Source: an uncultured Oscillospiraceae bacterium (GTDB lineage: Bacteria > Bacillota > Clostridia > Oscillospirales > Ruminococcaceae). From it: 12,600 bases of DNA. The notes below the pieces were generated by a model, which saw nothing but the letters and a program-made list of their open reading frames with translations, searched no databases and was not told the DNA's origin. The DNA is taken from positions 1 to 12,600 of the forward strand of contig USOZ01000032.1 in the NCBI GenBank assembly GCA_900556525.1. The letters are read 5' to 3'. Below are positions 5,272 through 12,231 of this stretch, one piece after another (position 1 is the stretch's first letter; the number at the start of each line of letters is the position of its first letter). The position numbers were made by a program, and so were the translations under genes.

Positions 5272-5437
5272 TAAGGAAGCGCTGAATAAATCGCGGCACG
5301 CATCTTGCTTGCATTTTTCCGCCTGATTGCCTGAAAACTCCTTGAAATACATCAAGTATTCCTGCGTCGTTTTCATGCAATCAAACGAAAAACCTGCCTG
5401 CGCAATCTGCATACCCGATTTAATCAGCACTTCCTTA
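5272..5437. mobile_element. MITE-like palindromic element, copy 3 (full length, 166 bp)
   Basis: Same architecture as copy 1, with terminal inverted repeats TAAGGAAGCGCTGA and TCAGCACTTCCTTA, TA at both borders and near-complete self-complementarity. Ends and apex are almost identical to copy 1. The mid-arm differs (TGATTGC at 5324-5330 with GCAATCA at 5377-5383, against CTTG with CAAG in copy 1) but still pairs with its own partner. It lies 19 bases from an orphan terminator hairpin and 52 bases upstream of the atp operon promoter. The minus-strand frame within it is repeat-derived, not a gene. Confidence 0.82.
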
Positions 5438-5488
5438 GAATAAACCCACATATCTTGCGTGTTTTTGTACAAAAATGTTCAAATTTAC

Positions 5489-5517
5489 TTGATTTTTGCC
5501 GCATAATATAGTATAAT
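5489..5517 (+). promoter_or_regulatory. Promoter of the ATP synthase operon
   Basis: TTGATT (5489-5494), 17 bases, TATAAT (5512-5517), giving a leader of about 46 bases to the ATG at 5570. No other convincing promoter appears before the closely spaced atp genes, so this probably drives the whole unit, including the leading hypothetical gene. No riboswitch-like structure is visible in the leader. Confidence 0.65.
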
Positions 5518-5569
5518 AAGAGAAAAGTATGGCTTTTTCACTTAAATATACAGAAAAGAGATTGAAGAT

Positions 5570-6235
5570 ATGAAGGGAAAATATTCCGAAAGCACACCGC
5601 TTTACGCCGGACTTCTCGGCGCAGGCATAGTTGCTGCAATCGTAACATTTATAATTGTCCTTAATTCTGCGTCTGATGGGTATATCCCGCAGGAACGCCC
5701 GTCACAGACTGATTCGCAGCAGACATCTTCTCAGTCGGACGGATATGTGCCCGACGAGGCGACCTCCGAGGAGATGAAAGACGCTGCTATAGACCTTCTT
5801 TCGGGAAACTACGAGGTTTTGCGCCTTTTCTATACAAGAGGGCTTGACCATAAAGACGAACCTTACGGAAACTCTCCCGAGGACGGATATTACACGGTCA
5901 ACAGCGAGGAGTATACTTCGCTCGCGCAGCTTGAGGAACTTGTGAACAGCATATTTGTGGCTGATCAGGCAAAGATAACACTGGAAAATTCGCTTGGCTA
6001 CGGTCCGGTATATAAGGAGCGCTATAACGGCGCGCTCGGAATAATCGAAAACTTCACCCCTATGGAGTATGATATTTCCTGGGAAAATCCTGATTTCTCA
6101 ATAAGTCCCGTGAGCGATGAAGAGTGCGCTCTTCAGGTAACGCTTCATGGCAGAGACGGCGGCGATGATGTCGTTCGTCAGGGAGAAATGATAAAAACCG
6201 ACAACGGCTGGAGGCTAAAGACGGTCATTTTCTGA
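5570..6235 (+). CDS. Membrane-anchored protein of unknown function heading the atp operon
   Basis: A 221-aa protein with a single hydrophobic segment at about residues 11-32 and no clear signal-peptidase site, so probably an N-terminally anchored extracytoplasmic protein. A Ser/Gln/Thr-rich low-complexity linker (33-62) contains SDGYIP (35-40) and SDGYVP (56-61). Residues 65-221 form a compact acidic domain: predicted helix 65-90 (AIDLLSGNYEVLRLFYTRGL), GYYTVNSEEYTSLAQLEELVNSIF (106-129) and a C-terminal beta strand ending NGWRLKTVIF. The ending recalls small lipocalin/NTF2-like or IseA-like domains of Firmicutes cell-envelope proteins, but I cannot assign a family. Only weak purine-rich sequence precedes the ATG. 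It lies 19 bases ahead of atpZ and is probably cotranscribed with it. No link to ATP synthesis is visible beyond position. Confidence 0.75.
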   Translation: MKGKYSESTPLYAGLLGAGIVAAIVTFIIVLNSASDGYIPQERPSQTDSQQTSSQSDGYVPDEATSEEMKDAAIDLLSGNYEVLRLFYTRGLDHKDEPYGNSPEDGYYTVNSEEYTSLAQLEELVNSIFVADQAKITLENSLGYGPVYKERYNGALGIIENFTPMEYDISWENPDFSISPVSDEECALQVTLHGRDGGDDVVRQGEMIKTDNGWRLKTVIF

Positions 6236-6254
6236 TTTTTGAAAGGCTGAATAT

Positions 6255-6572
6255 ATGGCAGATAACAAAAAAGATAATCCGATTGCCGTTTATGCCGTCG
6301 TAAGTCAGATTGCATTTATTGTTCTCGCCCCGCTGCTGATTTTTGTGGTGGGAGGCTCTTTTCTCGTCGAGTGGCTCGGCTGGGAATCTTGGGTCAAGCT
6401 CATTTTTATGGGAATAGGTATTCTTACAATGCTTGGAGGTTCGGTACAGTATCTTCATAAGCTGATAAAAATGTTTGACAAGAATGAATCCGGCGTCGGA
6501 ACAAGCGAGGTCAGGCATGAGCCGCGCGATCACGATTATTACGACGACAGTATCAAGAAAAAACGGTTATGA
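6255..6572 (+). CDS. atpZ: AtpZ/AtpI-family F1Fo-ATPase accessory protein (ATPase_gene1)
   Basis: A 105-aa small inner-membrane protein with two predicted transmembrane helices (about 12-35 and 47-68), a short loop FLVEWLGWESW between them, and a charged cytoplasmic tail (EVRHEPRDHDYYDD). This matches the AtpZ family at the head of many Firmicutes atp operons, where AtpZ with AtpI is linked to assembly of the c-ring and, in Bacillus, to Mg2+/Ca2+ supply. The family call rests on position, two-helix topology and the AVSQIAF-like first helix rather than a hard signature. GAAAGG precedes the start. Its stop overlaps the next start in ATGA (6569-6572), so translation is probably coupled. Confidence 0.78.
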   Translation: MADNKKDNPIAVYAVVSQIAFIVLAPLLIFVVGGSFLVEWLGWESWVKLIFMGIGILTMLGGSVQYLHKLIKMFDKNESGVGTSEVRHEPRDHDYYDDSIKKKRL

Positions 6573-6970
6573 AAAAAACGCAGAATCAATCGGTGAGGGA
6601 GCTGAAAAAAATGCTCCCCGCGCTGCTGATATATAATGGACTTCTGTTTGTGGGAATAACGGCGGTCGGCTTCATTGCGGGGTTCGACTGGCGGCTTTAT
6701 ACCGGCGCGGTCGTCGGGAATTTGCTTATGGTTGCGAATTTCCTGCTTATCGGCGCAACAGCGAACAGAATTCTCGCAAGCAGGAGCAGTAATAAAGGTC
6801 GATTTTACGGAAATCTTTCCTATGGCGCACGCTATATCGGGATTTTTGCGGTTCTTGCTCTTTTGCTCACTTTTGAGCTTATTTCGCCGTTTACAGCGGT
6901 TATCCCGCTGTTTTATCCGAAAATTTATTACACTTTAGACGCTCTTCTGCATAAGGCGGAGGAGGAATGA
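6569..6970 (+). CDS. atpI: ATP synthase protein I-like (AtpI)
   Basis: A 133-aa membrane protein with four predicted helices (about 16-36, 44-64, 86-104 and 106-122), as in the AtpI/ATP synthase I family, a chaperone-like factor for c-ring assembly. The second hairpin start FDWRLYTGAVVGNLLMVANFLLIG is typical of the family. The start overlaps the atpZ stop (ATGA), and its own stop overlaps the atpB start (ATGA at 6967-6970), giving three translationally coupled genes. Sequence conservation in this family is low, so the call depends partly on gene order. Confidence 0.82.
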   Translation: MKKTQNQSVRELKKMLPALLIYNGLLFVGITAVGFIAGFDWRLYTGAVVGNLLMVANFLLIGATANRILASRSSNKGRFYGNLSYGARYIGIFAVLALLLTFELISPFTAVIPLFYPKIYYTLDALLHKAEEE

Positions 6971-7716
6971 AAGGAATGATATTTTTGACGGGAATGTCGC
7001 TTATCGCCGAGGAGGCGCGGACTTTTACCATTGAAGGTCCTCTTAAATCCATTACGTTCGAGCTTTTCGGAAAAGAATGGATAATCTCCGAATCGGTGGT
7101 TATGGAATGGGTGGTTCTGGTTCTGCTCGGAGTATTTTTCTTTGTGCTCGGGCGCAATCTGAAGGTCGTTCCGACCTCGCGCAGACAGGTTATCGCCGAA
7201 TGGATAGTGACGCTGTTTGAGGGACAGGTCACCGGCACAATGGGACCGAGCTATAAAAAGGCGTACACACCCTATATCGGCGGTTTATTCTGTTTTATTG
7301 CAATTTCGTGTCTTATGGGAATTTTCGGACTGCGAAACCCGACGTCCGACTTATCCGTAACAATTTCGTGGGGACTTATAACGTTCGTTCTCGTGCTTTA
7401 TAATAAGCTGAAAACAGGCGGCATAAAGGGCTATTTAAAAGGATTTTTCGAGCCTATGCCGTTCATGCTCCCCTTTAATATCATCGGCGATTTCGCTAAC
7501 CCTATCGCCCAGTCGCTCCGTCTTTTCGGAAGCAACATTTCGGGCATGGTTATCGGCGGACTTGTCTATTTCGCGCTCGGCGGATTTGCGGCGGGACTTC
7601 TTTCGATAGGCGTTCCCGCGGTTCTCTCGCTGTATTTCGACTTCTTCTCGGCGCTTATTCAGTCGTTCATTTTCGTAACGCTCACAATGTCGTACGTTTC
7701 GATGGCTGAGTCTTAA
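6967..7716 (+). CDS. atpB: ATP synthase Fo subunit a
   Basis: A 249-aa polytopic membrane protein forming the two ion half-channels next to the c-ring. About five to six helices are predicted. The hallmark SLRLFGSNISGMVIGG lies at 183-198, with the essential arginine at R185 that displaces the ion from the c-subunit carboxylate. The earlier signature NPTSDLSVTISW is at 124-135, and the last helix FDFFSALIQSFIFVTLTMSYV is near the C-terminus. Length is normal. Translation is coupled to atpI by ATGA overlap; an internal ATG at codon 4 is an alternative start. Together with the c subunit downstream it probably handles Na+, although subunit a alone does not show this. Confidence 0.96.
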   Translation: MKGMIFLTGMSLIAEEARTFTIEGPLKSITFELFGKEWIISESVVMEWVVLVLLGVFFFVLGRNLKVVPTSRRQVIAEWIVTLFEGQVTGTMGPSYKKAYTPYIGGLFCFIAISCLMGIFGLRNPTSDLSVTISWGLITFVLVLYNKLKTGGIKGYLKGFFEPMPFMLPFNIIGDFANPIAQSLRLFGSNISGMVIGGLVYFALGGFAAGLLSIGVPAVLSLYFDFFSALIQSFIFVTLTMSYVSMAES

Positions 7717-7730
7717 TGTAAAAACGATTT

Positions 7731-7746
7731 AAAGCGGAAACGCTTT
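7731..7746 (+). other. Small GAAA-tetraloop hairpin between atpB and atpE
   Basis: AAAGCG (7731-7736), loop GAAA, CGCTTT (7741-7746) form a perfect 6-bp stem with a GNRA-type tetraloop in the 69-base atpB-atpE spacer. It is not followed by a T run, so it is not a terminator. It could stabilise a processed 3' or 5' end and help produce extra c subunit, which is needed in about ten or more copies per complex. The role is inferred. Confidence 0.4.
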
Positions 7747-7767
7747 ATATAAAAAGGCATCTTTTAA

Positions 7768-8043
<276 letters not shown>

Positions 8044-8119
8044 TTCGGCGAACCGTGAAAAACGGGTGCGGCGGGTTCGGTGAGAACTTCCGTATCTACA
8101 TGAAAGGAATGGCATATAA

Positions 8120-8638
8120 ATGAGTATGAGGCTAATGGCTCAGACGCTCCAGCTTGTCAACATCAATACCGACACCATCATATTCACGCTCATAAACACG
8201 CTTCTTATTTTCCTTTTGTACAAGTTTTTGCTGCACAATAAGGTCATGGCTATCCTTGATGAAAGAAAAAAGAAGATAAACGAGCAGATGGACGCGGCGA
8301 AAGCGGCGCAGGAAGAAGCGCAGGCTGTCAAGCAGGAATATACCGAAAGACTTGAAAAGTCTAAGGAAGAGGCTGCGCAGATCGTTTCCGACGCGGTTAA
8401 GCGCGCGGGCGACCGTGAGACCGAGATAATCTCTCAGGCGCACGCAGAAGCAGCCGAGCTGAAGCAGAGAGCCGAGGAAAGTATTGCGCTTGAAAAGAAA
8501 AAGGCGCTCAACGAAATTAAGGATCAGATCTCGGATATCGTTATTCTCGCGAGCGAAAAGGTCTGCGAAAAGGAAATTTCCAAGCAGGATAACGAAAGCC
8601 TTATCAACAAATTCATTGCAGAGGTAGGAAATGAATAA
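8120..8638 (+). CDS. atpF: ATP synthase Fo subunit b
   Basis: A 172-aa peripheral stalk subunit. One transmembrane helix (about 19-38) is followed by a long charged coiled coil to about residue 150, including the usual LDERKKKINEQMDAAKAAQEEA after the membrane. The C-terminal region (IVILASEKVCEKEI and onward) binds delta. AAGGAATGG lies before the chosen ATG; a second ATG at codon 3 and a third at codon 6 are possible starts, but the first has the best spacing. A 76-base spacer after atpE holds a possible CGAACC/GGTTCG stem (8049-8054 with 8074-8079). Length is normal for the family. Confidence 0.95.
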   Translation: MSMRLMAQTLQLVNINTDTIIFTLINTLLIFLLYKFLLHNKVMAILDERKKKINEQMDAAKAAQEEAQAVKQEYTERLEKSKEEAAQIVSDAVKRAGDRETEIISQAHAEAAELKQRAEESIALEKKKALNEIKDQISDIVILASEKVCEKEISKQDNESLINKFIAEVGNE

Positions 8639-8673
8639 GGCGCTTCCTGACCCGGAAAGGAGAAACACCGGAA

Positions 8674-9222
8674 ATGGCAGGACTGGTTGAAAAAAATTAC
8701 GGCGACGCTCTTTTTGAGCTTATTTCCGAGGAAAACCCCGGAAAGCTTGCCGAAGTGCGCGACGAAATGTCCGCCGTAAATACTGTTCTTTCGGAGTCGC
8801 CGGAGCTTGTAAAGCTGATGAAAACCCCGACCGTAGAGGCCGAGGAAAAGCTCTCGTTCATGAGCGAGCTGTTTAAGAACAGGGTTTCGGATTATACCTA
8901 CCGTTTTCTAATGGTACTTACCGAGAGCGGGCGCATTTCCGAATTCGGCGGGATCTACCGCTATTTCAGCGCACTTTGCAATGAAAAACTGGGAATTGCG
9001 GAGGTGACCGTCATTACCACCGAGCCGCTTGACGACGCGATGAAGGCTAAGATAAAGCTGAAAATGACGCAGATCACCGGAAAGACCATTGTTCTTAAAG
9101 AACGCACCGACCCCTCTATTATCGGCGGTATCGTACTGAAATACGGCGACCGCAGCTTTGACGGAAGCGTTAAGGCGCGTCTTGACGCGATGAAAAAGGA
9201 GATAGGAAGCGTTATTTCCTAA
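8674..9222 (+). CDS. atpH: ATP synthase F1 subunit delta
   Basis: A 182-aa stator subunit linking the alpha3beta3 head to subunit b. The N-terminal helical domain starts NYGDALFELI, typical of the OSCP/delta family. The C-terminal signature DPSIIGGIVLKYGDRSFDGS lies at about 148-167 and is followed by the final helix VKARLDAMKKEI. AAGGAG precedes the ATG. It is separated from atpF by 35 bases and from atpA by 27 bases. Confidence 0.95.
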   Translation: MAGLVEKNYGDALFELISEENPGKLAEVRDEMSAVNTVLSESPELVKLMKTPTVEAEEKLSFMSELFKNRVSDYTYRFLMVLTESGRISEFGGIYRYFSALCNEKLGIAEVTVITTEPLDDAMKAKIKLKMTQITGKTIVLKERTDPSIIGGIVLKYGDRSFDGSVKARLDAMKKEIGSVIS

Positions 9223-9249
9223 TCCCACAGAAAGGAATGATACGAAAAG

Positions 9250-10755
9250 ATGGAATTACGTCCTGATGAAATAACAGGAATCATAAAATCCAGAATCAAG
9301 GCGTTTGAATCAAAGATCCAGCTTAACGATACAGGTACGGTCGTTACGGTCGGCGACGGTATCGTTCGTATTCACGGGCTTGACAACTGTATGCTGAACG
9401 AACTTCTTGAGTTTGAAAACGGCGTTCAGTGTATGGCGCTGAACCTCGAACAGGACTTCGTCGGCGCGGTTATGCTCGGTTCGGACGCAGAGATAAAGGA
9501 GGGCGACACCGTAAAGAGAACGGGCAGAATTATATCCGTTCCCGTTGGTGAAGCGCTTCTCGGACGTGTTGTAAACTCGCTCGGTCAGCCTATCGACGGA
9601 AAAGGTCCGATCATTACGAACGAGACCCGCCCGATCGAAAAGATCGCGCCCGGTATCATCACGAGAAAGTCGGTCGATACACCGTTACAGACGGGTATAA
9701 AGGCTATCGACTCCATGATACCGATTGGACGCGGACAGCGTGAGCTTATCATCGGCGACAGACAGACGGGTAAGACCGCTATCGCTATTGATACCATTAT
9801 TAACCAGAAAAATGCAGGCGTACTTTGTATCTACGTTGCGATCGGTCAGAAATCCTCTACCGTTGCGACCGTAGTTGAACAGCTCAAAAAGGCAGGCGCT
9901 ATGGACTATACTATCGTTGTGTCCTCGACGGCTTCCGAGCTTGCGCCGCTTCAGTATATCGCTCCGTACTCGGGCTGCGCAATGGGCGAATACTTCATGG
10001 AACAGGGTAAGGACGCGCTTATCGTGTACGACGACCTCTCGAAGCACGCGGTTGCTTACCGTACGCTTTCCCTGCTCCTCAAGAGACCGCCGGGACGTGA
10101 AGCATACCCCGGTGATGTATTCTATCTGCACTCCCGTCTGCTCGAACGCGCGGCTAACCTTAACGAAGACTACGGCGGAGGTTCGCTTACCGCGCTTCCT
10201 ATTATCGAAACTCAGGCGGGCGACGTTTCCGCTTATATCCCGACCAACGTAATTTCAATTACCGACGGTCAGATATTCCTCGAAACAGAACTTTTCAATT
10301 CCGGTATCCGCCCTGCGGTAAACCCCGGTATTTCCGTATCGCGTGTAGGTGGTTCGGCGCAGATAAAGGCGATGAAGAAGGTTTCGGGTACTTTAAAGCT
10401 CGAATATTCGCAGTACCGCGAGTTACAGGCGTTCTCACAGTTCGGCTCGGATCTCGACGCGGATACGAAAAACCGTCTTGCAAAGGGCGAACGTATCGTT
10501 GCCGTTCTGAAGCAGCCGCAGTCCTCGCCGCTTAGCGTTGAGGATCAGGTAATCATCATCTACGCGGTAATCAACAACTTCTTAAAGAACATTCCCGTTG
10601 AAAAGATCAGCGATTTTGAAACGGAATTGTTCCGTTATATCGCGGAAAGATATCCAGAAATCACGGACAGCATCCGCAAGAACAAGGTGCTTACTCCCGA
10701 AAATGAGGAAGTGCTCAAAAAGGTTCTCACGGAATTTGCGGAAAAGTATTGCTAA
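9250..10755 (+). CDS. atpA: ATP synthase F1 subunit alpha
   Basis: A 501-aa non-catalytic nucleotide-binding subunit of the F1 head. It has the N-terminal beta-barrel (about 24-92), the Walker A loop GDRQTGKT at 169-176, the Walker B-type strand [12 protein letters not shown] at 256-267 and the ATP synthase alpha/beta signature [10 protein letters not shown] at 356-365. R366 directly after it corresponds to the arginine finger (E. coli alpha R376) that completes the catalytic site on beta. The C-terminal helical domain is complete. Length and motifs are fully standard, so the enzyme is expected to be active. The start MELRPDEIT is the typical alpha N-terminus. AAAGGA lies upstream. Confidence 0.98.
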   Translation: MELRPDEITGIIKSRIKAFESKIQLNDTGTVVTVGDGIVRIHGLDNCMLNELLEFENGVQCMALNLEQDFVGAVMLGSDAEIKEGDTVKRTGRIISVPVGEALLGRVVNSLGQPIDGKGPIITNETRPIEKIAPGIITRKSVDTPLQTGIKAIDSMIPIGRGQRELIIGDRQTGKTAIAIDTIINQKNAGVLCIYVAIGQKSSTVATVVEQLKKAGAMDYTIVVSSTASELAPLQYIAPYSGCAMGEYFMEQGKDALIVYDDLSKHAVAYRTLSLLLKRPPGREAYPGDVFYLHSRLLERAANLNEDYGGGSLTALPIIETQAGDVSAYIPTNVISITDGQIFLETELFNSGIRPAVNPGISVSRVGGSAQIKAMKKVSGTLKLEYSQYRELQAFSQFGSDLDADTKNRLAKGERIVAVLKQPQSSPLSVEDQVIIIYAVINNFLKNIPVEKISDFETELFRYIAERYPEITDSIRKNKVLTPENEEVLKKVLTEFAEKYC

Positions 10756-10771
10756 AAGGACAGGGTAAATT

Positions 10772-11155
10772 ATGGCGTCTATTTTTAGCGGTTTATTTTC
10801 GGGAAAAAATAAAAAGGCGGCTAGTCTGCCGTCCTCCGATATTATTTCCCACCGCCTTATCAAGCGCGTTCTGACGGAGGTTATGAAGCAACCGGGTTCT
10901 GTACAGACGGTGACGATACGCAGTAATCGTGTTGACTGGCAGAGAAAAGAAGAGTTTGAATATGTCGGAAACGGCAGCGTTTTCTTCGACGACCTGACGC
11001 TCAGCCGCCTTGAACAGGGCGAAATGAAGCAGGTCGCAGAATATCTGCTTCAGCAGCTCGGAGAGCATGGATATATGCTCGAAGAGGACGGAAAAGGCGA
11101 AAAAGGCACGTTCCGATACCACATTGAATCGTATATCATAAGAGCAAAGGCGTGA
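10772..11155 (+). CDS. Unrecognised 127-aa protein inside the atp operon
   Basis: The gene lies in the atpA-atpG interval, where most bacteria have nothing or a very short spacer. It starts 16 bases after the atpA stop and is followed 12 bases later by a microprotein gene, so it is clearly cotranscribed. The product is soluble and mixed-charge: a basic N-terminus (GLFSGKNKKAA, 7-17), a helix at about 22-40 (SDIISHRLIKRVLTEVMKQ), beta-like VQTVTIRSNRVDW (44-56), the segment FEYVGNGSVFFDDLTLSRLEQGEMKQVAEYLLQQLGEHGY (62-101) with a helix from 75 to 98, and a final strand TFRYHIESYIIRAK (113-126). I see no catalytic motif, membrane span or cysteine, and recognise no family. An accessory role in ATP synthase assembly or regulation is suggested only by location. 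Confidence 0.85.
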   Translation: MASIFSGLFSGKNKKAASLPSSDIISHRLIKRVLTEVMKQPGSVQTVTIRSNRVDWQRKEEFEYVGNGSVFFDDLTLSRLEQGEMKQVAEYLLQQLGEHGYMLEEDGKGEKGTFRYHIESYIIRAKA

Positions 11156-11167
11156 AAGGAGTCCGGT

Positions 11168-11287
11168 ATGAACAAGTCCGCATTTGTATTAAGCATTGTC
11201 GCAATCAGCATTTCTGCGCTTACAGTCCTCGCGGCTGTCGCAGTCTATTTTGCCAAGAAGGTTGTATATATCGAAAGCGACTGCTGA
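11168..11287 (+). CDS. 39-aa single-pass membrane microprotein in the atp operon
   Basis: The reading frame starts with ATG at 11168, 6 bases after a consensus AAAGGAG, and ends with TGA at 11285-11287. The peptide has a short N-terminus (MNKSAF), one strongly hydrophobic helix at about residues 5-29 (VLSIVAISISALTVLAAVAV at 7-26) and the polar tail AKKVVYIESDC (29-39). By the positive-inside rule the KK after the helix would place the C-terminus in the cytoplasm. The ribosome binding site, 12-base spacing from the preceding gene, 19 bases to the atpG start and hydrophobic codon pattern all support a real gene. Small membrane proteins of this size often bind larger membrane complexes; a partner in Fo is plausible but unproven. 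No family recognised. Confidence 0.7.
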   Translation: MNKSAFVLSIVAISISALTVLAAVAVYFAKKVVYIESDC

Positions 11288-11306
11288 CGGAAAGGTGTGA
11301 TTTTAC

Positions 11307-12164
11307 TTGGCAACAGGCAATATGAAGGACATAAAGCGCCGCATACGAAGCGTAAGCTCGACCCGCCAGATAACAAAGGCTATGGAGCTTGTCGCGTCGT
11401 CAAAGCTGCGCCATGTCAAGCAGAGAGTTGAGGCGGCGCGCCCGTATTTTGAAACGCAGTATGAGCTTATGTCGCAGGTAGCTTCGGTAAAAAAGGATTT
11501 TACCACCGTTTTTACCGAGGAAAGACCCGTGAAAAAGCGCTTATTTATCGTTATTGCGGGAGACAGAGGGCTTGCCGGAGGATATAACTCTAACGTGCTG
11601 AAAGCTGCCGCGGCAGCGCACGAAAACGACGCGGAAAAGCCCATGATAATCGCTATTGGGAAAAAAGCGGTCGAATATTTTGAGAAGCGCGGTTATGAAA
11701 TGGCGGGCAGCTATCCCTGCTTTGCCGAACACGCAAAGACTGCGGACTGCGCGAATATAGCAGACCATGTGACCGAACTGTTCAGAAATGAACAGATCGA
11801 CGAGGTAGAGATGTTCTATACGGCGTTTGTTTCGCCGCTTGTACAGACTCCCGAGTGCATAAAGCTGCTGCCGCTGTCTAATCTCGGTAAGCAGGAGGAC
11901 GAGGACGCTCAGTTCATCAACTATGACCCGTCGCCCGAAGCGGTTTTCAACCGAATCGTTCCTAAATTCATCATGAGCATCATAAACTGCGGCGTTGTGG
12001 AATCGTACGCTTCAGAGCAGGGCGCTCGGCGCACGGCTATGGAAAGCGCAACGGATAACGCCGACCAGATGATCTCCGACCTGTCGCTTATCTATAACAG
12101 AGCCAGACAGGAAAAGATCACAAATGAAATTAACGAAATCGTATCGGGCGCGAATGCCCTTTAA
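11307..12164 (+). CDS. atpG: ATP synthase F1 subunit gamma (TTG start)
   Basis: A 285-aa central rotor shaft. The N-terminal helix MKDIKRRIRSVSSTRQITKAMELVASSKL (6-34) and C-terminal helix ending QEKITNEINEIVSGANAL form the coiled coil inside the alpha3beta3 head; the latter is the gamma signature. The middle part holds the Rossmann-like domain (LFIVIAGDRGLAGGYNSNV). The start is taken as TTG at 11307 because AAAGG stands 11 bases before it and the encoded MATGNMKDIK matches the usual MA...DIK beginning. The next ATG (11322) lies 26 bases from that site and has no ribosome binding site of its own. A TTG start may lower translation relative to alpha and beta, fitting a single copy per complex. 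Confidence 0.95.
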   Translation: MATGNMKDIKRRIRSVSSTRQITKAMELVASSKLRHVKQRVEAARPYFETQYELMSQVASVKKDFTTVFTEERPVKKRLFIVIAGDRGLAGGYNSNVLKAAAAAHENDAEKPMIIAIGKKAVEYFEKRGYEMAGSYPCFAEHAKTADCANIADHVTELFRNEQIDEVEMFYTAFVSPLVQTPECIKLLPLSNLGKQEDEDAQFINYDPSPEAVFNRIVPKFIMSIINCGVVESYASEQGARRTAMESATDNADQMISDLSLIYNRARQEKITNEINEIVSGANAL

Positions 12165-12231
12165 TGCCGTTTTCAATAAAAAAGAAGCGGTATAACCTAG
12201 CTTATCCTAAATGAAAGGATTGGACAAAAAG

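Noticed and set aside
1433..5437. The three spaced repeats as a CRISPR array or an insertion sequence
   Set aside because: The copies are kilobases apart with genes between them, are not CRISPR-sized direct repeats with spacers, and contain no transposase.
5161..5472. 103-aa minus-strand ORF across MITE copy 3
   Set aside because: It spans the palindromic element, a terminator-like hairpin and the -35 box of the reductase promoter, and shares only repeat-derived residues with the copy 1 frame.
8049..8079. CGAACC/GGTTCG stem in the atpE-atpF spacer as a terminator
   Set aside because: The stem is only 6 bp with a 19-base loop and no T run follows; termination inside the operon is unlikely.
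8132..8668. 178-aa minus-strand ORF opposite atpF
   Set aside because: It is the antisense shadow of a coiled-coil gene and runs across the atpF stop; there is no promoter or ribosome site.
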